DNA of 64,000 nucleotides from Actinostola sp. cb2023. Taxonomy: Eukaryota > Cnidaria > Anthozoa > Actiniaria > Actinostolidae. The DNA is taken from the NCBI GenBank assembly GCA_033675265.1, contig JAUJYZ010000775.1, forward strand, positions 176,001 through 240,000, given 5' to 3'. The notes under the pieces are model-generated. The model had not been told where the DNA came from, did no database searches, and saw only the letters and a list, made by a program, of their open reading frames with translations. The translations under genes were made by a program, and so were the position numbers. Positions within the stretch are counted from its first letter, which is position 1. Each line of letters starts with the position of its first letter. Below are positions 1 to 11,241 of this stretch, piece after piece.

Positions 1-1192
1 GTTGTTGTTAATGCTATTTAACGTCATTCTGGCTGGTTTTTAGCCGTTTTAGAGCGGTTTTTGAAAAATTAGCCCACCAGTCAATAAAGATTAGAAGGCT
101 GGTGACTCCAATGACCAGCTCGACACTACTTTTGTTCGATGGCCAAGAAAATCATGTTTAATCCATCCTTTGCCTCCAAAATCCCCTCAGCACCACAGCT
201 CGATGATCCTTCTCTCCAGAAACCCCCATTAGTTTTAATTTGACACGGTTTTCTTTGTTATTCGTAGGGCTTTATCTCCGGTATTGACCGGTTGAACAAT
301 AGAATTGAATTGAATTGCTCATTATGAATTCACCGGGATGTATCCATATACAGCCCTGGGTTGTATATGGATACATCCCGGTGAATTCATAATGAGCACT
401 GAAATGCTATTCTTCATGCTATTCATATAGTATTCATGCTAAATAACACTCCAAAAAATACCAGAAAATGCCTCAGATTGCTTCGTGCGAAAACCTTATC
501 AAATTTAAACTAAGTCAGATAAATACCTCGAACGTCGGCAATAAGCCTATAAATCCGAAGCCCCTAATTATGACACAACGTTCTGATTACCGGACAGGCT
601 GGTACTGCATGGGAAGTCATTTCTTGTAAAATCCATACAGTACTTGAAAAGGTTCGTGGAGCAAATGCATGTCGCTGTCATATGTTCCAGTGGACTGTCA
701 AAAAGGCAGGCTCACATTACGAATATTTTTGCCATAATTAGGGGCTTCGGAGCGTAACGAATGTGGTAGAATTTCCTCCAGTCCCTGTGGGAGACGGGAG
801 AACGTGAACCTACTCCATGGTAACTATCGTCCAATCAGATCGAGTTAAAGTCAACGGTCAAATCGGTGTCCATATTCGACGGCTAACGCATAATCTGAAG
901 CAAAAAGTGTAGCAGATAATCACTCATTATTGAGGATTTTATGAGGTTTAACTCGGGATCTGTGGAAATAATGGGGGTTTCTGGAGAGAAGGATCATCGA
1001 GCTGTGGTGCTGAGGGGATTTTGGAGGCAAAGGATGGATTAAACATGATTTTCTTGGCCATCGAACACAAGTAGTGTCGAGCTGGAGTCACCAGCCTTCT
1101 AATCTTTATTGACTGGTGGGCTAATTTTTCAAAAACCGCTCTAAAACGGCTAAAAACCAGCCAGAATGACGTTAAATAGCATTAACAACAAC
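1..1192. mobile_element. Large foldback element, inverted arms of about 220-235 bp
   Basis: Bases 1 to about 235 return as reverse complement at about 970-1192, including the outermost motif GTTGTTGTTAATGC / GCATTAACAACAAC. A near-perfect inner palindrome lies at 316-399, and a smaller inverted pair (CCCCTAATTATG near 565, CATAATTAGGGGC near 735) lies inside. No transposase ORF is present, so it is non-autonomous. The left end coincides with the window edge, so the true end may lie outside. Confidence 0.8.
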
Positions 1193-1384
1193 AGGACCAA
1201 GGTATGTTCAAATTTATTAAAACAAAAAATACGTATTTTTCGCCCCATACTCATTCACTGTAAATCCGTTCGTACACTCCACAAATGTATTGCTTGGGCT
1301 GCCTGTGTTCCCACCAAATTTTCAATACATTTTCTACTTTAAGGAAGAAATAACCCCACGTTAGAGAACACACTCAACCACTAC

Positions 1385-1475
1385 AGAAAAATCTGAGCCC
1401 CAGGTGGGAAACGAACCCACGACCTGCCGATTTTCTAGACGGTTGCTCTACCACTGAGCTACTGGACACTCTATG
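1385..1475 (-). mobile_element. tRNA-derived SINE fragment
   Basis: On the minus strand there is an A-box-like TAGCTCAGTGGTAGAGC and a B-box-like GGTCGTGGGTTCG about 30 nt downstream, as in a tRNA gene. The acceptor ends do not pair convincingly, the anticodon arm is poor, and the sequence continues into a non-tRNA tail. The same unit occurs twice in inverted orientation at 42006-42275, so I call it a SINE head and not a tRNA gene. Confidence 0.65.
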
Positions 1476-1600
1476 ATTATCTGAGGGTTGAGTGTGATAT
1501 AGCACTGAATACATCAGTGACGTGACATAGTACTGAAATCCATCAGTAACTAAATGTCAGAAATTTGTATAAACTCTGAGATTTCATTGAGAATAGTTCA

Positions 1601-2000
1601 AATTAGCCACTTTGGAAACGAGTAAAGGACTGGGAACGAATTTTTAGAATTAATCTAATTAAGAAATGAACCCCATCGCAAGGAAGAGCATGTCAGAATT
1701 AGTAAGTTTCAGGAGTTTGATAGGGTTTGGACAATAGTAAATGAACTGCAGACATTCAAAAACTACAAAGAAATGCAAAGAAATGTATGGCCGGTTACAG
1801 GGGCTGTAACCATACATTTAATTTCTTTGTAAATTTTGCGATGTTTGGAAAGCTGTTACTCGTTCAATATCTAACTAAACCTAACAAAACTTTGTAAACT
1901 TACTAATTCTGTGCTCTTTCTTGTGATGGTGTTCATTTCTTAATTAGATTAATTCTAAAAATTCGTTCCCAGTCATTTACTCGTTTCTAAAGTGGCTAAT
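1601..2000. mobile_element. MITE family A (palindromic)
   Basis: The terminal motif TTAGCCACTTTGGAAACGAG at the left returns as CGTTTCTAAAGTGGCTAA at the right, and inversion extends about 170 bp inward with mismatches. Other members are at 4978-5895 and, diverged, at 51412-52577. It lies just beyond the stop codon of the CLN3-like gene. Confidence 0.8.
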
Positions 2001-2070
2001 ACAACGTATTTTTAGGATACTACCGATTTGTATGGGTAATTCTGCGCGATGTGAACGTCACTGAGACAAA

Positions 2071-2882
2071 TCAGGTAAATGTTGTTTGGTTAAACTTCAT
2101 GGCGCGTGTAAAACAAGTGACTGTTTCATTTGTCGCCGTTAAGCAGTGATTGAGTAACAATTTCTCAACTGGAATAGATATCAATGCCGATACCAACGCA
2201 CCCACAGCGACTCCAAAGGAAGGTAGGCCCATGCAAAATTCCCTTTCTCTTGGGTCCTCGATTTCGCCTAATATCACGGCGACGTTAGAATATATTACTT
2301 CACAATATATACCCAGTGTAAAGACTAGTAATAAGACAATCCAAACGTTAGGTAGGAATCTATACCAGGAAGCAAGAATCAACAGCACCACGTGACAGAC
2401 TGATATCACCACTAGCAACCATGTGTGACGTAAGATAAACTTGTCTGACAGACCAGGTTTGATGTAGTCCACCAGTCCAATATATGAACGCCCAACACCC
2501 AGCCCGATAAAAGACATGATTAGGTAATACTTGTAATGTTCTGCTGGGGGGAAGGGAGAGTTGGAGAACGCAAGTGTAGTGGTGACACCACTTAATACAA
2601 AGTCAAAACTCATGGTCCCTAGGAAGATTTCTATTATTTTAGGTGAAATTGTGAATGCTTTACGAAGTTTCTCCATACATGTAAGATGCTGAAGAGAGTG
2701 TGGAAGGTTTTTGGAGTCTTTAGGAGAGTTCGGGTCTTCGTCGGCGATGGTTCGGTAACCCATTCGAGCATTTTCTCGTCGATTCTCGAGCATCAAAAAG
2801 CACGTCAGGAACAGGATAGGTGAGGCTATGATTAAAATTGAGAGGGTGATCTTGTATGAAAAATGGAACCAACTTGTCATGG
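2071..2882 (-). CDS. CLN3: CLN3-like exon 3 (last)
   Basis: The acceptor TCTTTCCTCAG precedes position 2882, and two bases complete the codon split from exon 2. It encodes about 270 residues with several hydrophobic segments, and the stop TGA is at 2073-2071. The acidic linker after the first helix (REN... to ...SPKDS) corresponds to the variable cytoplasmic loop of the family. Confidence 0.85.
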
Positions 2883-5800
2883 CTGAGGAAAGAATGATAT
2901 TATTATTATTGTTCAATATTGATAGAGCAGTCGTTTCTGGGCCAGATAGCCTGCGTAGCTGACCCCTCTCGCCTCCCCAAGATCCGCGGCCAGGCAGGCT
3001 ATGGACCAGAATTAGGCCTGCATGGTGCTTTAAACTCCATTTTCTTTAATTTAACACTGGAAAACTGACGCAACTGAGCTCTTCAAACCTTGGACATTCA
3101 TTGGAAATTCGTAGACCTTTTTGGACATTTCCAAAACAATGCCAAGGTTTGGAATGTATTAACCACCAGACCATCACGTCTCTAAATTTTGTTAGGGAAA
3201 CCAAATATAGAGTGATACTTGACGAAAACTATCCTGACACGAAACATGACAGTTTGTATACCTTGTGGCATATGAAAGCGTACAGAGGGAAAAAGCAAGC
3301 TCTTCAAATCGGCCTTGGAAATCATTTGGAAATGTCCAAAACCTTGGAAATTAAACAATTGCCACGAATTTCTAAATAATTTTCAAGGTTTGAAGAGCAA
3401 GCGTTTGCCGGGTTCCAGTGAATATAAAAAGTGCAATAATAAAGCGAAGCAGAAGCAAAACAAGACGACGAAGAAGTAGTAGAAGAACTGAAAAGAAAAA
3501 GCCAAGTAATAAGAACAAGCAGAAGAAGCAGAAGAAGATGATGATGAAGATGAAGACTTGAAGAAGAAGAAGAAGAAGAAGAAGATGATGATGAAGATGA
3601 CGACTTGAAGAAGAAGAAGAAGAAGAAGAAGAAGAAGAAGAAGAAGAAGAAGAAGAAGAAGATGAAGAAGAAGATGAAGAAGAAGAAGAAGAAGCATGCA
3701 GAAACAGATGAAGATGAAGAAGCAGATGAAGATGAAGAACAAGAAGAACAAGAAGAAGAAAAAGAAAAAGAAAAAGAAGAAAAAGAAGCAGAAGAAGATG
3801 AAGAAGAAGAAGAAGAGTAAGAAGATGAAAAAGAAGAAGAAGAAGAAGAAGAAGAATTAAGCAGATGAAGATGAAGATGACGAAGAAGAAGAAGCAGACT
3901 GATGAAGATGAAGATGAAGATGAAGATGAAGATGAAGATGAAGATGAAGATGAAGATGAAGATGATGAGATGAAGATGAAGATGAAGATGAAGATGAAGA
4001 TGAAGATGAAGATGAAGATGAAGATGAAGATGAAGATGAAGATGAAGATGAAGATGAAGATGAAGATGAAGATGAAGATGAAGATGAAGATGAAGATGAA
4101 GATGAAGATGAAGATGAAGATGAAGATGAAGATGAAGATGAAGATGAAGAAGAGTAAGAAGAGTAAGAAGAAAAAGAAGAAAAAAGAAGAAGAAGAAGAA
4201 GAAGAAGAAGAAGAAGAAGAAGAAGAAGAAGAAGAAGAAGAAGAAGAAGAAAAGAAGGAAAAGTACTAGTTTTCATTGAAATCCAATTATACCTGTATAA
4301 TACAGTGGGCTAAATACGCTAGCAACGCCAGTGCCAGCACAGTAAGCCGTCACCGTTATCTTGTCAAAGTAGGCTGTCAATGATACACTTGTAACATCTG
4401 TTATGGAGCCCGCTGCTGTGTTAAGACCAATTGCAAGGTATTTAAGCCCAGTACTGTTTTTCCAGACATAAGCAGAGATATCAATCCACCGATATTAACA
4501 GGCAAGGTCAATAGAACGGACAGTAGAGGTGGTAGACGGTCGAACATGTAGGGAAGGATGAGCGGCATAATACATAATGCTAATGCTCCAGATAGCCAAG
4601 CCATGCCTAAAAATGCAACATGATGAACGAGATTAATCCTAAGGATTCCCCGGTATGCAGGCATCTAGTTCAATCAACAGTGGCTTCATCTGCATTAAAT
4701 TTATTTAATGAACCAACCAACGGAAGGAAATGTGTACTTTCATAACCCTGAAGATGGCCGCGATGTCCGAAAACTTAGCTTAATTGGTTCATTAAACAAA
4801 TTTACTGATCCAGATGAAGTCACTACAATTGATATTAATCCTGTTCAAATGACATCGAAATTTATAAATCTTTAAAATGTTTAAAATCAAACGACAGTAC
4901 GGTACATGTGGCAGACATTTTCGTAGAACATTAAAATTCTAAAAGTAATTGCAGCAAGGTTGCATAGTTTAAGTCAATTAGCCACTTTAGAAACGAGTGG
5001 AGGACTGAGAACGAGTTTTAAGAATTAATCTAATTAAAAATTGAACCCCATCACAAGAAAGAGCATGTCAGAATTAGTAAGTTTTAGGAGTTTGATAGGG
5101 TTTGGAGAAGCAGCAACTGAACTGCAGACATTTAAAATCTGCAAAAATTACAAATAAATTTATGCAGGAGCCCATAAGTAGGAGCCTCCATCTACCGTAC
5201 TGGGTTTGTGAGACGACCTGTGACCGGATCAGGCTATTTTTAGAACACCTTTTTCCGCGAACTAATCATCAACCACTGGATTAGGAATCCACCATGAGAA
5301 TTAAACAGAGCCAATCAGCATCAATGAGGGAGATGATTTGTGTTTATTTGTGATATATGAACAAAATGGCGGACGAAGAAATTGGCGAAATTGAAGAAAC
5401 TGAAAGTCAAGAGAGCGAAAATGATAGTGATAGTTACAGTGACTCTTTTGCAGAGTTTAGTACTTCATCGGAAAGTGACCAAGAGTCTTCAAGTTCGTGT
5501 TCTGTTTCTCAAGGAACTAAAAAATCATCAAGCCAAAAGCTAGAAACTCCGTAACAAAGCCGAAATCAAAAATCCCTGGTGTTAAACTTTCGCGGGGAAA
5601 CTGGTGTTCTAAAAATAGCCTGATCCGGTCACAGGTCGTCTCACGAATACATCCCAGATGGAGGCTCCTACTTATGGGCTCCTGATTTATGGTAACTCGG
5701 GACAAGTGTCCCTACTAAACATACATTTCTTTGAAATTTTTGCGATTTTTGGAAAGCTGTTACTCGTTCAATATCTAACAAAACCTTTTAAAACTTTGTA

Positions 5801-8467
5801 ATAATGCTAATTGTGATATGCTCATTTTCATTTTTTAATTAGATTAATTCTCAAAACTCGTTCCCAGTCCTTTATTCGTTTCTAAAGTGGCTAATTGTGT
5901 TCTTATACACCTATTTCAAATATTTCAAATACTTTCGGCATTGAATACTGTGGATAGAATGTTGCAAATTCGTCGAAGGGTTGTAAAAGCTAAGAGCTCA
6001 TGGATATCTGGGAAAACATCAAAGTTTTAACCGATTAAATATAGTATAATAAAATATATTTTCGTGATTTTAAAATCCAAGATCTTAAATCGTACCGGTG
6101 AATAGACGCTAAAAAAAGTTATATACTAGTAGAGTGCAAACACTAAAACCGTGAAACAGTGCTAACTTTAATTAGCACTAAATAGTGCAATGTCTTTTGT
6201 TTTCTATTGTTTCAATGGTGCTATTTAGCACTAACTAGTTTGTACTGTTTCACGGTTTTAGTATTTGCACTCTAAATGATGTACAACTGATACTCCTCGT
6301 TACTAGTAAAATTCCATTCTGTCTTGCTGTTCATTAATCGATCAGACGGAACATTGTTCAATCTTACTGCCTCAGGTATTTGTCTTGCCATCGGATCACT
6401 GCGAAAGATTCAGTGAAATTCATTCGAAATCCAATAACTATTTCCATTATCCAATGCAGGAGCCCCATCCATGTAGCATTAAAATCTGTCAAGGCGTTTG
6501 AACAAGTTTGGCTATTTTTAGAACACGAAATTGACTAATCACTGTTGCTGCAAATTAACGAGTTGCGGCAAATAAAACGATTTGCTGCAAATAAAATAAA
6601 CGAGTTGCAATTGCCGTCGGAGCGAAGCGTAGATGGCTTACTATTCTATGCCAATAGATTTCTACATTTGTTCAGGTGGTTATGTACACGCGCCTGCAAT
6701 AACGTACTGGACAGCGGACATCGCATCACGCGTGTCACATCTCTGTAAAAATCAACCAATCAGAATGGACCGTTCCCACGCCTGAAATGGACAAGGAACG
6801 ACTCGCGAAATCAAAACATTTTTACATGGAAGATTGTCAAACCACTGGGTGAATAAAATTCAAGGATCAGAATCTCTATCACGTGTATATCTCAGAAGCT
6901 ATGAAAAGAAAGCTCAAGAGAGTCGCAGTTTACTGGGAAGAGAAACAATTCAAATGAACATTACAGATGACATGTACAGCGGATATCACGTGTACTCGTT
7001 ACATTGTTGTTGATCTTGTTACCTATCGTTATTAATCAAGTTAAAAGTTGTGTTATTTAATAGTTTGACTCTACACCACATTTTCTTTAAAATCAATACG
7101 ACGGCACTTCAGTGATTGGTCAATTTCGAGAAGTCGTGCTCTAAAAATAGCCAAACTTGTTCAAACGCCGTGACATAGACCCAATATGTAGCATGGATGC
7201 TCCTACTTAATAGGCCATTTCCGAGTTCCTTTTATCTCTGTTTCAAAACGAGTCTACGTGCGAAACCTTTCATATGCAAATAATTGTTCCTTTTTCATGT
7301 AAATAAAACTCATTTTCAAGTGAAAGGTTTCGCACGTAGACTCGTTTTGAAACAGAGATAAAAGGAACTCAGAAATGGCCTATTATGTGCTCCTGTCCAA
7401 TGTCAACATTTTTTCACGTAATTGTATTGTGAATGATTTACACTGAATTGAGGCTAAGGCTGAGCAAATGCGTCTTTCGTCAAGGAGTACAGCGGCCGGT
7501 GTCTAAACAACTCGAAACTGAAGTATTAAGTATACTGTTATATCCCCATAGTCAAACTCGTTTTCTCATTGGTCGAGAGCACGTCACGTGGAGGGCGTCA
7601 AATCTTAATAACTCCCGCGCGGGCAATAAGTTCACGTGATCGAAGCGTGAGAGCTAGGGGAATAAACGCACGTGATCAAGTCAAAATCGATGGAAAATAT
7701 TTGTGGCGCCGTTGTTAACAACAATTTTTTTCAGTATTTGACTATGGGGATATAACAAAACACTTAATGACTGTTCCCTATGGGAAAACAGTTAATTTTG
7801 TTTCCCTCGAATCTCAAAATATGCTACAGGATACTCGCGAGTACACTGCCCTATATAGTACTTTCCTGTATCATTGATGACAATTTTTCTTTTCAGTGAA
7901 GAATTCTTGTACTTGATGTACCAATGTGAACGAGGAAAGGGACGTGTGATTGATACGACAGCCCCTTATATAAACCGAGTTCCACATGTTCTAATCTCAC
8001 GTGATTGGTTTGGCCAATCAGAAGGTTTTGAAATCCCATACCTCTCTCTTACGATTACATCAGATAGGTTGGGAACATAGTCATCTAAGAACTAAACCGC
8101 CACGTCATAAAAATCCCATTTTCCTTGTCTTATAATGGTGGTTGTTTCCCTCGGGACCAGTCATTACGTGTTTAAAACACAATCACCTTCGAACTCTAAG
8201 CTACTCATTGTCTAGATCGGGATAACTGTGTTTTCTCAAGTCTCTTCAAAACAGCAAACCTGAATGAGTGCCCACAAGTAAAGAGAGGTTGTTGAGTGCA
8301 AGCGACTCTCACTTACTTGTTGATGCAGTATGGTCATTAAGGATGTCCTCAGCACCGGTTAATATCGCGAAATACGTAATATACCCTAAAAACCCAAACA
8401 TAGAAAACAAAAACACTGTCTTCAGGCTCTCAGGTCTTGGATCTTTAACGTTTTCGTTCGCTTCCAT
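2071..8467 (-). CDS. CLN3: CLN3/battenin-family lysosomal membrane protein, three exons
   Basis: Exons in transcript order are 8467-8317, 4606-4293 and 2882-2071, predicting about 425 residues (human CLN3 has 438). Exon 1 has the ATG and a first membrane segment ending TGAEDIL, matching the family's AAHDIL position. Exon 2 holds the loop SITDVTSVSLTAYF...CAGTG, the counterpart of the family motif GEVTFLSLTAFY...SSGTG. Exon 3 has the VGRS motif, WYRFLPN, and REREFCMG (family: HREFAM) before the last helix. All junctions are GT-AG with matching phases (1 and 1), provided one base is added in exon 2, where A5 (plus strand T5, 4457-4461) breaks the frame. Battenin is a polytopic endosomal/lysosomal protein linked to lysosomal homeostasis; its exact transport role is debated. 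The C terminus lacks the vertebrate-type prenylation box. It is a divergent member, and orthology rather than paralogy is not proven. Confidence 0.85.
3408..4262. repeat. Compound GAA/GAT microsatellite inside CLN3-like intron 2
   Basis: About 850 bp of interleaved GAA and GAT (period 6, GATGAA) units. The long Lys/Glu/Asp/Met or Leu/Ser open frames on both strands are products of the repeat and not genes. It occupies over half of the 1.4-kb intron. Confidence 0.95.
4293..4606 (-). CDS. CLN3: CLN3-like exon 2, with a one-base frame break
   Basis: The acceptor is TTGCATTTTTAG before 4606; the donor is CAG|GTATAA at 4293/4292. An upstream in-frame ATG at 4664 is not needed, because the phase-1 end of exon 1 fits exactly at 4606 (A+GC gives Ser). 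The first half reads MAWLSGALALC...SLLMSGK. The second half, from GLKYLAIGL, is in the next frame. The exon is 314 nt and 315 would be in frame. Confidence 0.8.
5165..5692. mobile_element. MITE family B, carrying a short open frame
   Basis: The inverted ends read AGGAGCCCATAAGTAGGAGC at the left and GCTCCTACTTATGGGCTCCT at the right. Subterminal CTATTTTTAGAACAC is also inverted. A second copy is at 6457-7395. The interior is not palindromic and holds the frame at 5357-5554. Confidence 0.75.
5357..5554 (+). other. Acidic Ser/Glu-rich open frame inside MITE family B
   Basis: It begins MNKMADEEIGEIEE with ATGGCGGACG, a good start context, then runs 65 codons rich in Ser, Glu and Asp, ending KKSSSQKLETP. 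The sequence is not a simple repeat. It resembles the start of a nuclear or transposon-encoded protein, so it may be a captured first exon or a remnant of the autonomous parent. I do not recognise the family, and expression is unproven. Confidence 0.3.
6131..6273. mobile_element. Small palindromic element
   Basis: Arms AGAGTGCAAACACTAAAACC and its inverse pair over about 30 bp, and an inner repeat of AGTGCTAA / TTAGCACT gives near-complete foldback. It lies in CLN3-like intron 1. Confidence 0.7.
6457..7395. mobile_element. MITE family B, second copy, with nested foldback insertion
   Basis: It shares AGGAGCCC ends and the inverted CTATTTTTAGAACAC subterminal block (near 6511 and 7137) with the copy at 5165-5692. 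The right end is split by the 173-bp palindrome at 7211-7383. The interiors of the two copies are unlike. Confidence 0.65.
7211..7383. mobile_element. Nested near-perfect palindrome
   Basis: Left TAGGCCATTTCCGAGTTCC and right GGAACTCAGAAATGGCCTA, with about 75 bp arms around a short AT-rich loop. It is inserted in the family B copy and flanked by TA-like bases. Confidence 0.8.
7538..7756. mobile_element. Foldback element with GTTATATCCCCATAGTCAAA ends
   Basis: The terminal inverted repeats are about 20 bp (left GTTATATCCCCATAGTCAAA; right TTTGACTATGGGGATATAAC with one mismatch). It has no ORF. Confidence 0.65.
8317..8467 (-). CDS. CLN3: CLN3-like exon 1 with start codon
   Basis: The ATG is at 8467-8465, followed by a short polar N terminus (MEANENVKDPRPESLK) and one hydrophobic segment ending TGAEDILNDHTAST. 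The donor is ACAA|GTAAGT at 8317/8316. The length of 151 nt leaves one base, matching the two-base start of exon 2. Confidence 0.8.
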
Positions 8468-8541
8468 TGCACTGCATGAAAATGATACAAAAACAGTGTG
8501 ACCCACTTGGTCAATCTACACTGATTTACTTAAAAGTTTAA

Positions 8542-8960
8542 CCAGATTGTATAACTATGTTTCATCAACCTGTGTACCTACTTATATGGAGCCTCCATCT
8601 CCTTTATTAGGTCTATTAGCCATATCCTGCAGTACCAGATTGTATAACTATGTTTCATCAACCTGTGTACCTATATATATTATATATGGAGCCTCCATCT
8701 CCTATATTAGGTCTATTAGCCATATCCTGCAGTACCAGATTGTAGTAACTATGTTTCATCAACCTGTGTACCTATATATATTATATATGGAGCCTCCATC
8801 TCCTATATTAAGTCTATTAGCCATATCCTGCAATACCAGATTGTATAACTATGTTTCATCAACCTGTGTACCTATATATATTATATATGGAGCCTCCATC
8901 TCCTATATTAAGTCTATTAGCCATATCCTGCAATACCAGATTGTATAACTATGCTTCATC
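8542..8960. repeat. Tandem repeat, about 100-bp unit, four copies
   Basis: CCAGATTGTATAACTATG starts near 8542, 8635, 8735, 8836 and 8936. Each unit carries GGAGCCTCCATCTCC. The array begins just upstream of the CLN3-like start codon, so it lies in the promoter region. The open frames through it are repeat products. Confidence 0.9.
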
Positions 8961-8987
8961 AACCTTTTCATCAATCAATTTTTTGTC

Positions 8988-9062
8988 ATCTACACGAACA
9001 AGTTTACCTTGGCAAGGAAAATTTGTCAAGGAAAACTTGCTCGTGTAGATGCGGCTTTATCT
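8988..9062. mobile_element. MITE family C, short copy
   Basis: A palindrome built on CATCTACACGAACAAGTTT / AAACTTGCTCGTGTAGATG with inner CAAGGAAAA motifs. Longer family members are at 9533-9673, 14833-14964 and 44236-44610. Confidence 0.8.
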
Positions 9063-9532
9063 GTTAAAGTGGCGTTTGGGCGATATATTAAAACATGATT
9101 CGGTGTCGTTTGTTTTAGCTACAGACTTGATCAATGATTAACAAGCAAACATTTCATACGTACTTACATGTGGTATCTCCCAATGAAGATTTGAAAGCCA
9201 CAGAGGTTTTATTGAGACGTGAGATGTCCAGCTAATTACATTCTCGTCTCTCAGCCAACGCTTATCTACCGTTGGCTTTCAAACCGTACGAATGAAATAT
9301 ATGTTTAATTTATTCATAATTTATCAAATCTGTAGCTAATTTAATCGAAAGGAATTAAACATGTTCAAATATTGTATATTTTGGCCCCAAGTTCATCAAA
9401 AGTACATGCAATGTTAACGAAAGGAAGTCTTGTAATCTAACAAGCTGTGAACAATACAAGTGGCAAGTGTCTATCAACACCGTTTTCAACATCTAGGCGA
9501 GATTCAGGTTTAATTTGTTTAACACAGTTAAG

Positions 9533-9673
9533 CCGCATCTACACGAGCAAATTGTCCTTGACAAGTTTTCCTTGACAAGGAAGACTTGCTCGTGTAGACG
9601 AAAAAAACATCGCCCATTTTTCCTTGTCAAGGAAAACTTGTCAAGGAAAACTTGTTCGTGTAGATGCGGCTTA
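9533..9673. mobile_element. MITE family C
   Basis: Ends AAGCCGCATCTACACGAGCA and its inverse at the right, with several internal copies of CTTGTCAAGGAAAA in both orientations. It is fully palindromic and has no gene. Confidence 0.85.
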
Positions 9674-10040
9674 ATTGACTTGGAAAAACGTATTGTGAAA
9701 AACAACGAATTGTACTTTTGTTTTTGTTTTCTTGGTTACCAAAATGCGAATAAACTATTTGAAAAAGACTGAAAGATAAAACTGTAGTCTAATTAAGTCA
9801 AGTTCTCAATTGTTTATTCTTCTTCATCATATCATATCATATTAATAAGACTCTCAAAACGATTTCTCTTACAGAATGATTGAATTTTAATTAATTACCA
9901 TATCAGTATCAAAGTTTATTTATTTATTTATGTAAATATATTATATACAATGTAGCTTAGATATATAATGTAGTTTAGATAGTTTAGATAGCATTTAAAC
10001 AGGGAAGAGCCATTTTTCAACATGGATTTGTTTAATAAAT

Positions 10041-10041
10041 C

Positions 10042-10131
<90 letters not shown>
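10041..10131. repeat. (ATT)n microsatellite
   Basis: About 30 uninterrupted ATT units, followed at 10137 by GGGGCGTAGCGTGC-type sequence that looks like the edge of a dispersed repeat. Confidence 0.95.
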
Positions 10132-10133
<2 letters not shown>

Positions 10134-10451
10134 CATCAGGGGCGTAGCGTGCTTTTTTCCCAATGTACGCACGTAGCAACGATCGCCGAAGGCGTGAGCA
10201 TCTAGGGGGGTGAGGGGGCATGCACCCCCTGAAAATTTAGAAATCAAGAGCCTTGGAAATACCCGATATTCTTCGTTTTCCAGCGGACTTTCTCGCTACA
10301 TAAATACATAGTAAAATGCATTTATCACTCAGCTTTTTGGGGGGATTTATGTAAAGGTTATATAAAGGATTTATGTAAAAGCTGTGTAAATGACTTATGC
10401 ATAGGTTATGTAAAGGATTTATGTAAACGGATTACTGTATACCGCTACCGT

Positions 10452-10740
10452 TATATACACCTATTTCAAATAACGTTGTCGCGTTCAAAGCAACAAGCGT
10501 CAAGCCAAGATCGAAGTGCATGCTGGTCTTGTGTTGGCAAATTATTTCAATCAGATCTATTTTCTATGGAACGAAGTGTGATATGCAAACAAGCACGTGG
10601 AAATGTTCACATTTTGTAATTAGTCCTTATAGAAACAATTGTGATTTAAATAATTGCCAACACAAAACCAGCATTCACTTCGGTCTTGGCTTGACGCTTG
10701 TTGCTTTGAACGCGACAACGTTATTTGAAATAGGTGTATA
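10452..10740. mobile_element. MITE family D, member 1
   Basis: Ends TATACACCTATTTCAAA and TTTGAAATAGGTGTATA bracket about 90-bp inverted arms. Other members (17364, 21063, 22618) share the ends but have different arms. Confidence 0.85.
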
Positions 10741-11241
10741 TCGCTAATAGCGATATAACAAGCCGAGGCGAAGCCAGGTTTTTGGTATTTATTTTGCTTG
10801 AGACTGCACTAATTACAATTATCATTATACATGCCTACAATGACTGACTGCAAAGGGAAATTTATTGGGGACACAATCTGACGAGCGGCGAAGGCGCGAG
10901 CTCGTAGGAGGAGGATGCGGGGGCATGCTCCCCGAGGTATAGGGTCTCCAAAATAGCATTTCCCTGCCTTCTGTGAGTAGTTTCCAGGAAGTTTAAACTG
11001 ATTCAGCTGTTAAGATTTTGTCTTATATTTCATTTTTTCTAAATATTTTTATGTTTCTTATAATATTTATATTTTAAGAATCATAACAACAACGTTTACT
11101 TGTCAATGAAGACTTTGACTGACCAAGAACAATCGTGCAGTGGTTAAATACAGCACCAGAGAACGATGTAGAAGCTTGTTTACCAGGACTTGCAGTCATT
11201 CTAGAGCCGACGGCCGACGAGTTCGTGTCAACACAACCAGT

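Larger units (their letters stand above)
4978..5895. mobile_element. MITE family A copy interrupted by a family B element
   Basis: Family A ends (TTAGCCACTTTAGAAACGAG / CGTTTCTAAAGTGGCTAA) bracket an unrelated element at 5165-5692, so A was in place first. It sits in CLN3-like intron 1. Confidence 0.75.

Noticed and set aside
1385..1475. Functional tRNA gene
   Set aside because: Good A and B boxes but poor acceptor and anticodon stems, and repeated copies with shared non-tRNA flanks: a SINE.
3383..4276. Lys/Glu-, Met/Lys- or Ser-rich open frames
   Set aside because: Products of the GAA/GAT microsatellite in the CLN3-like intron.
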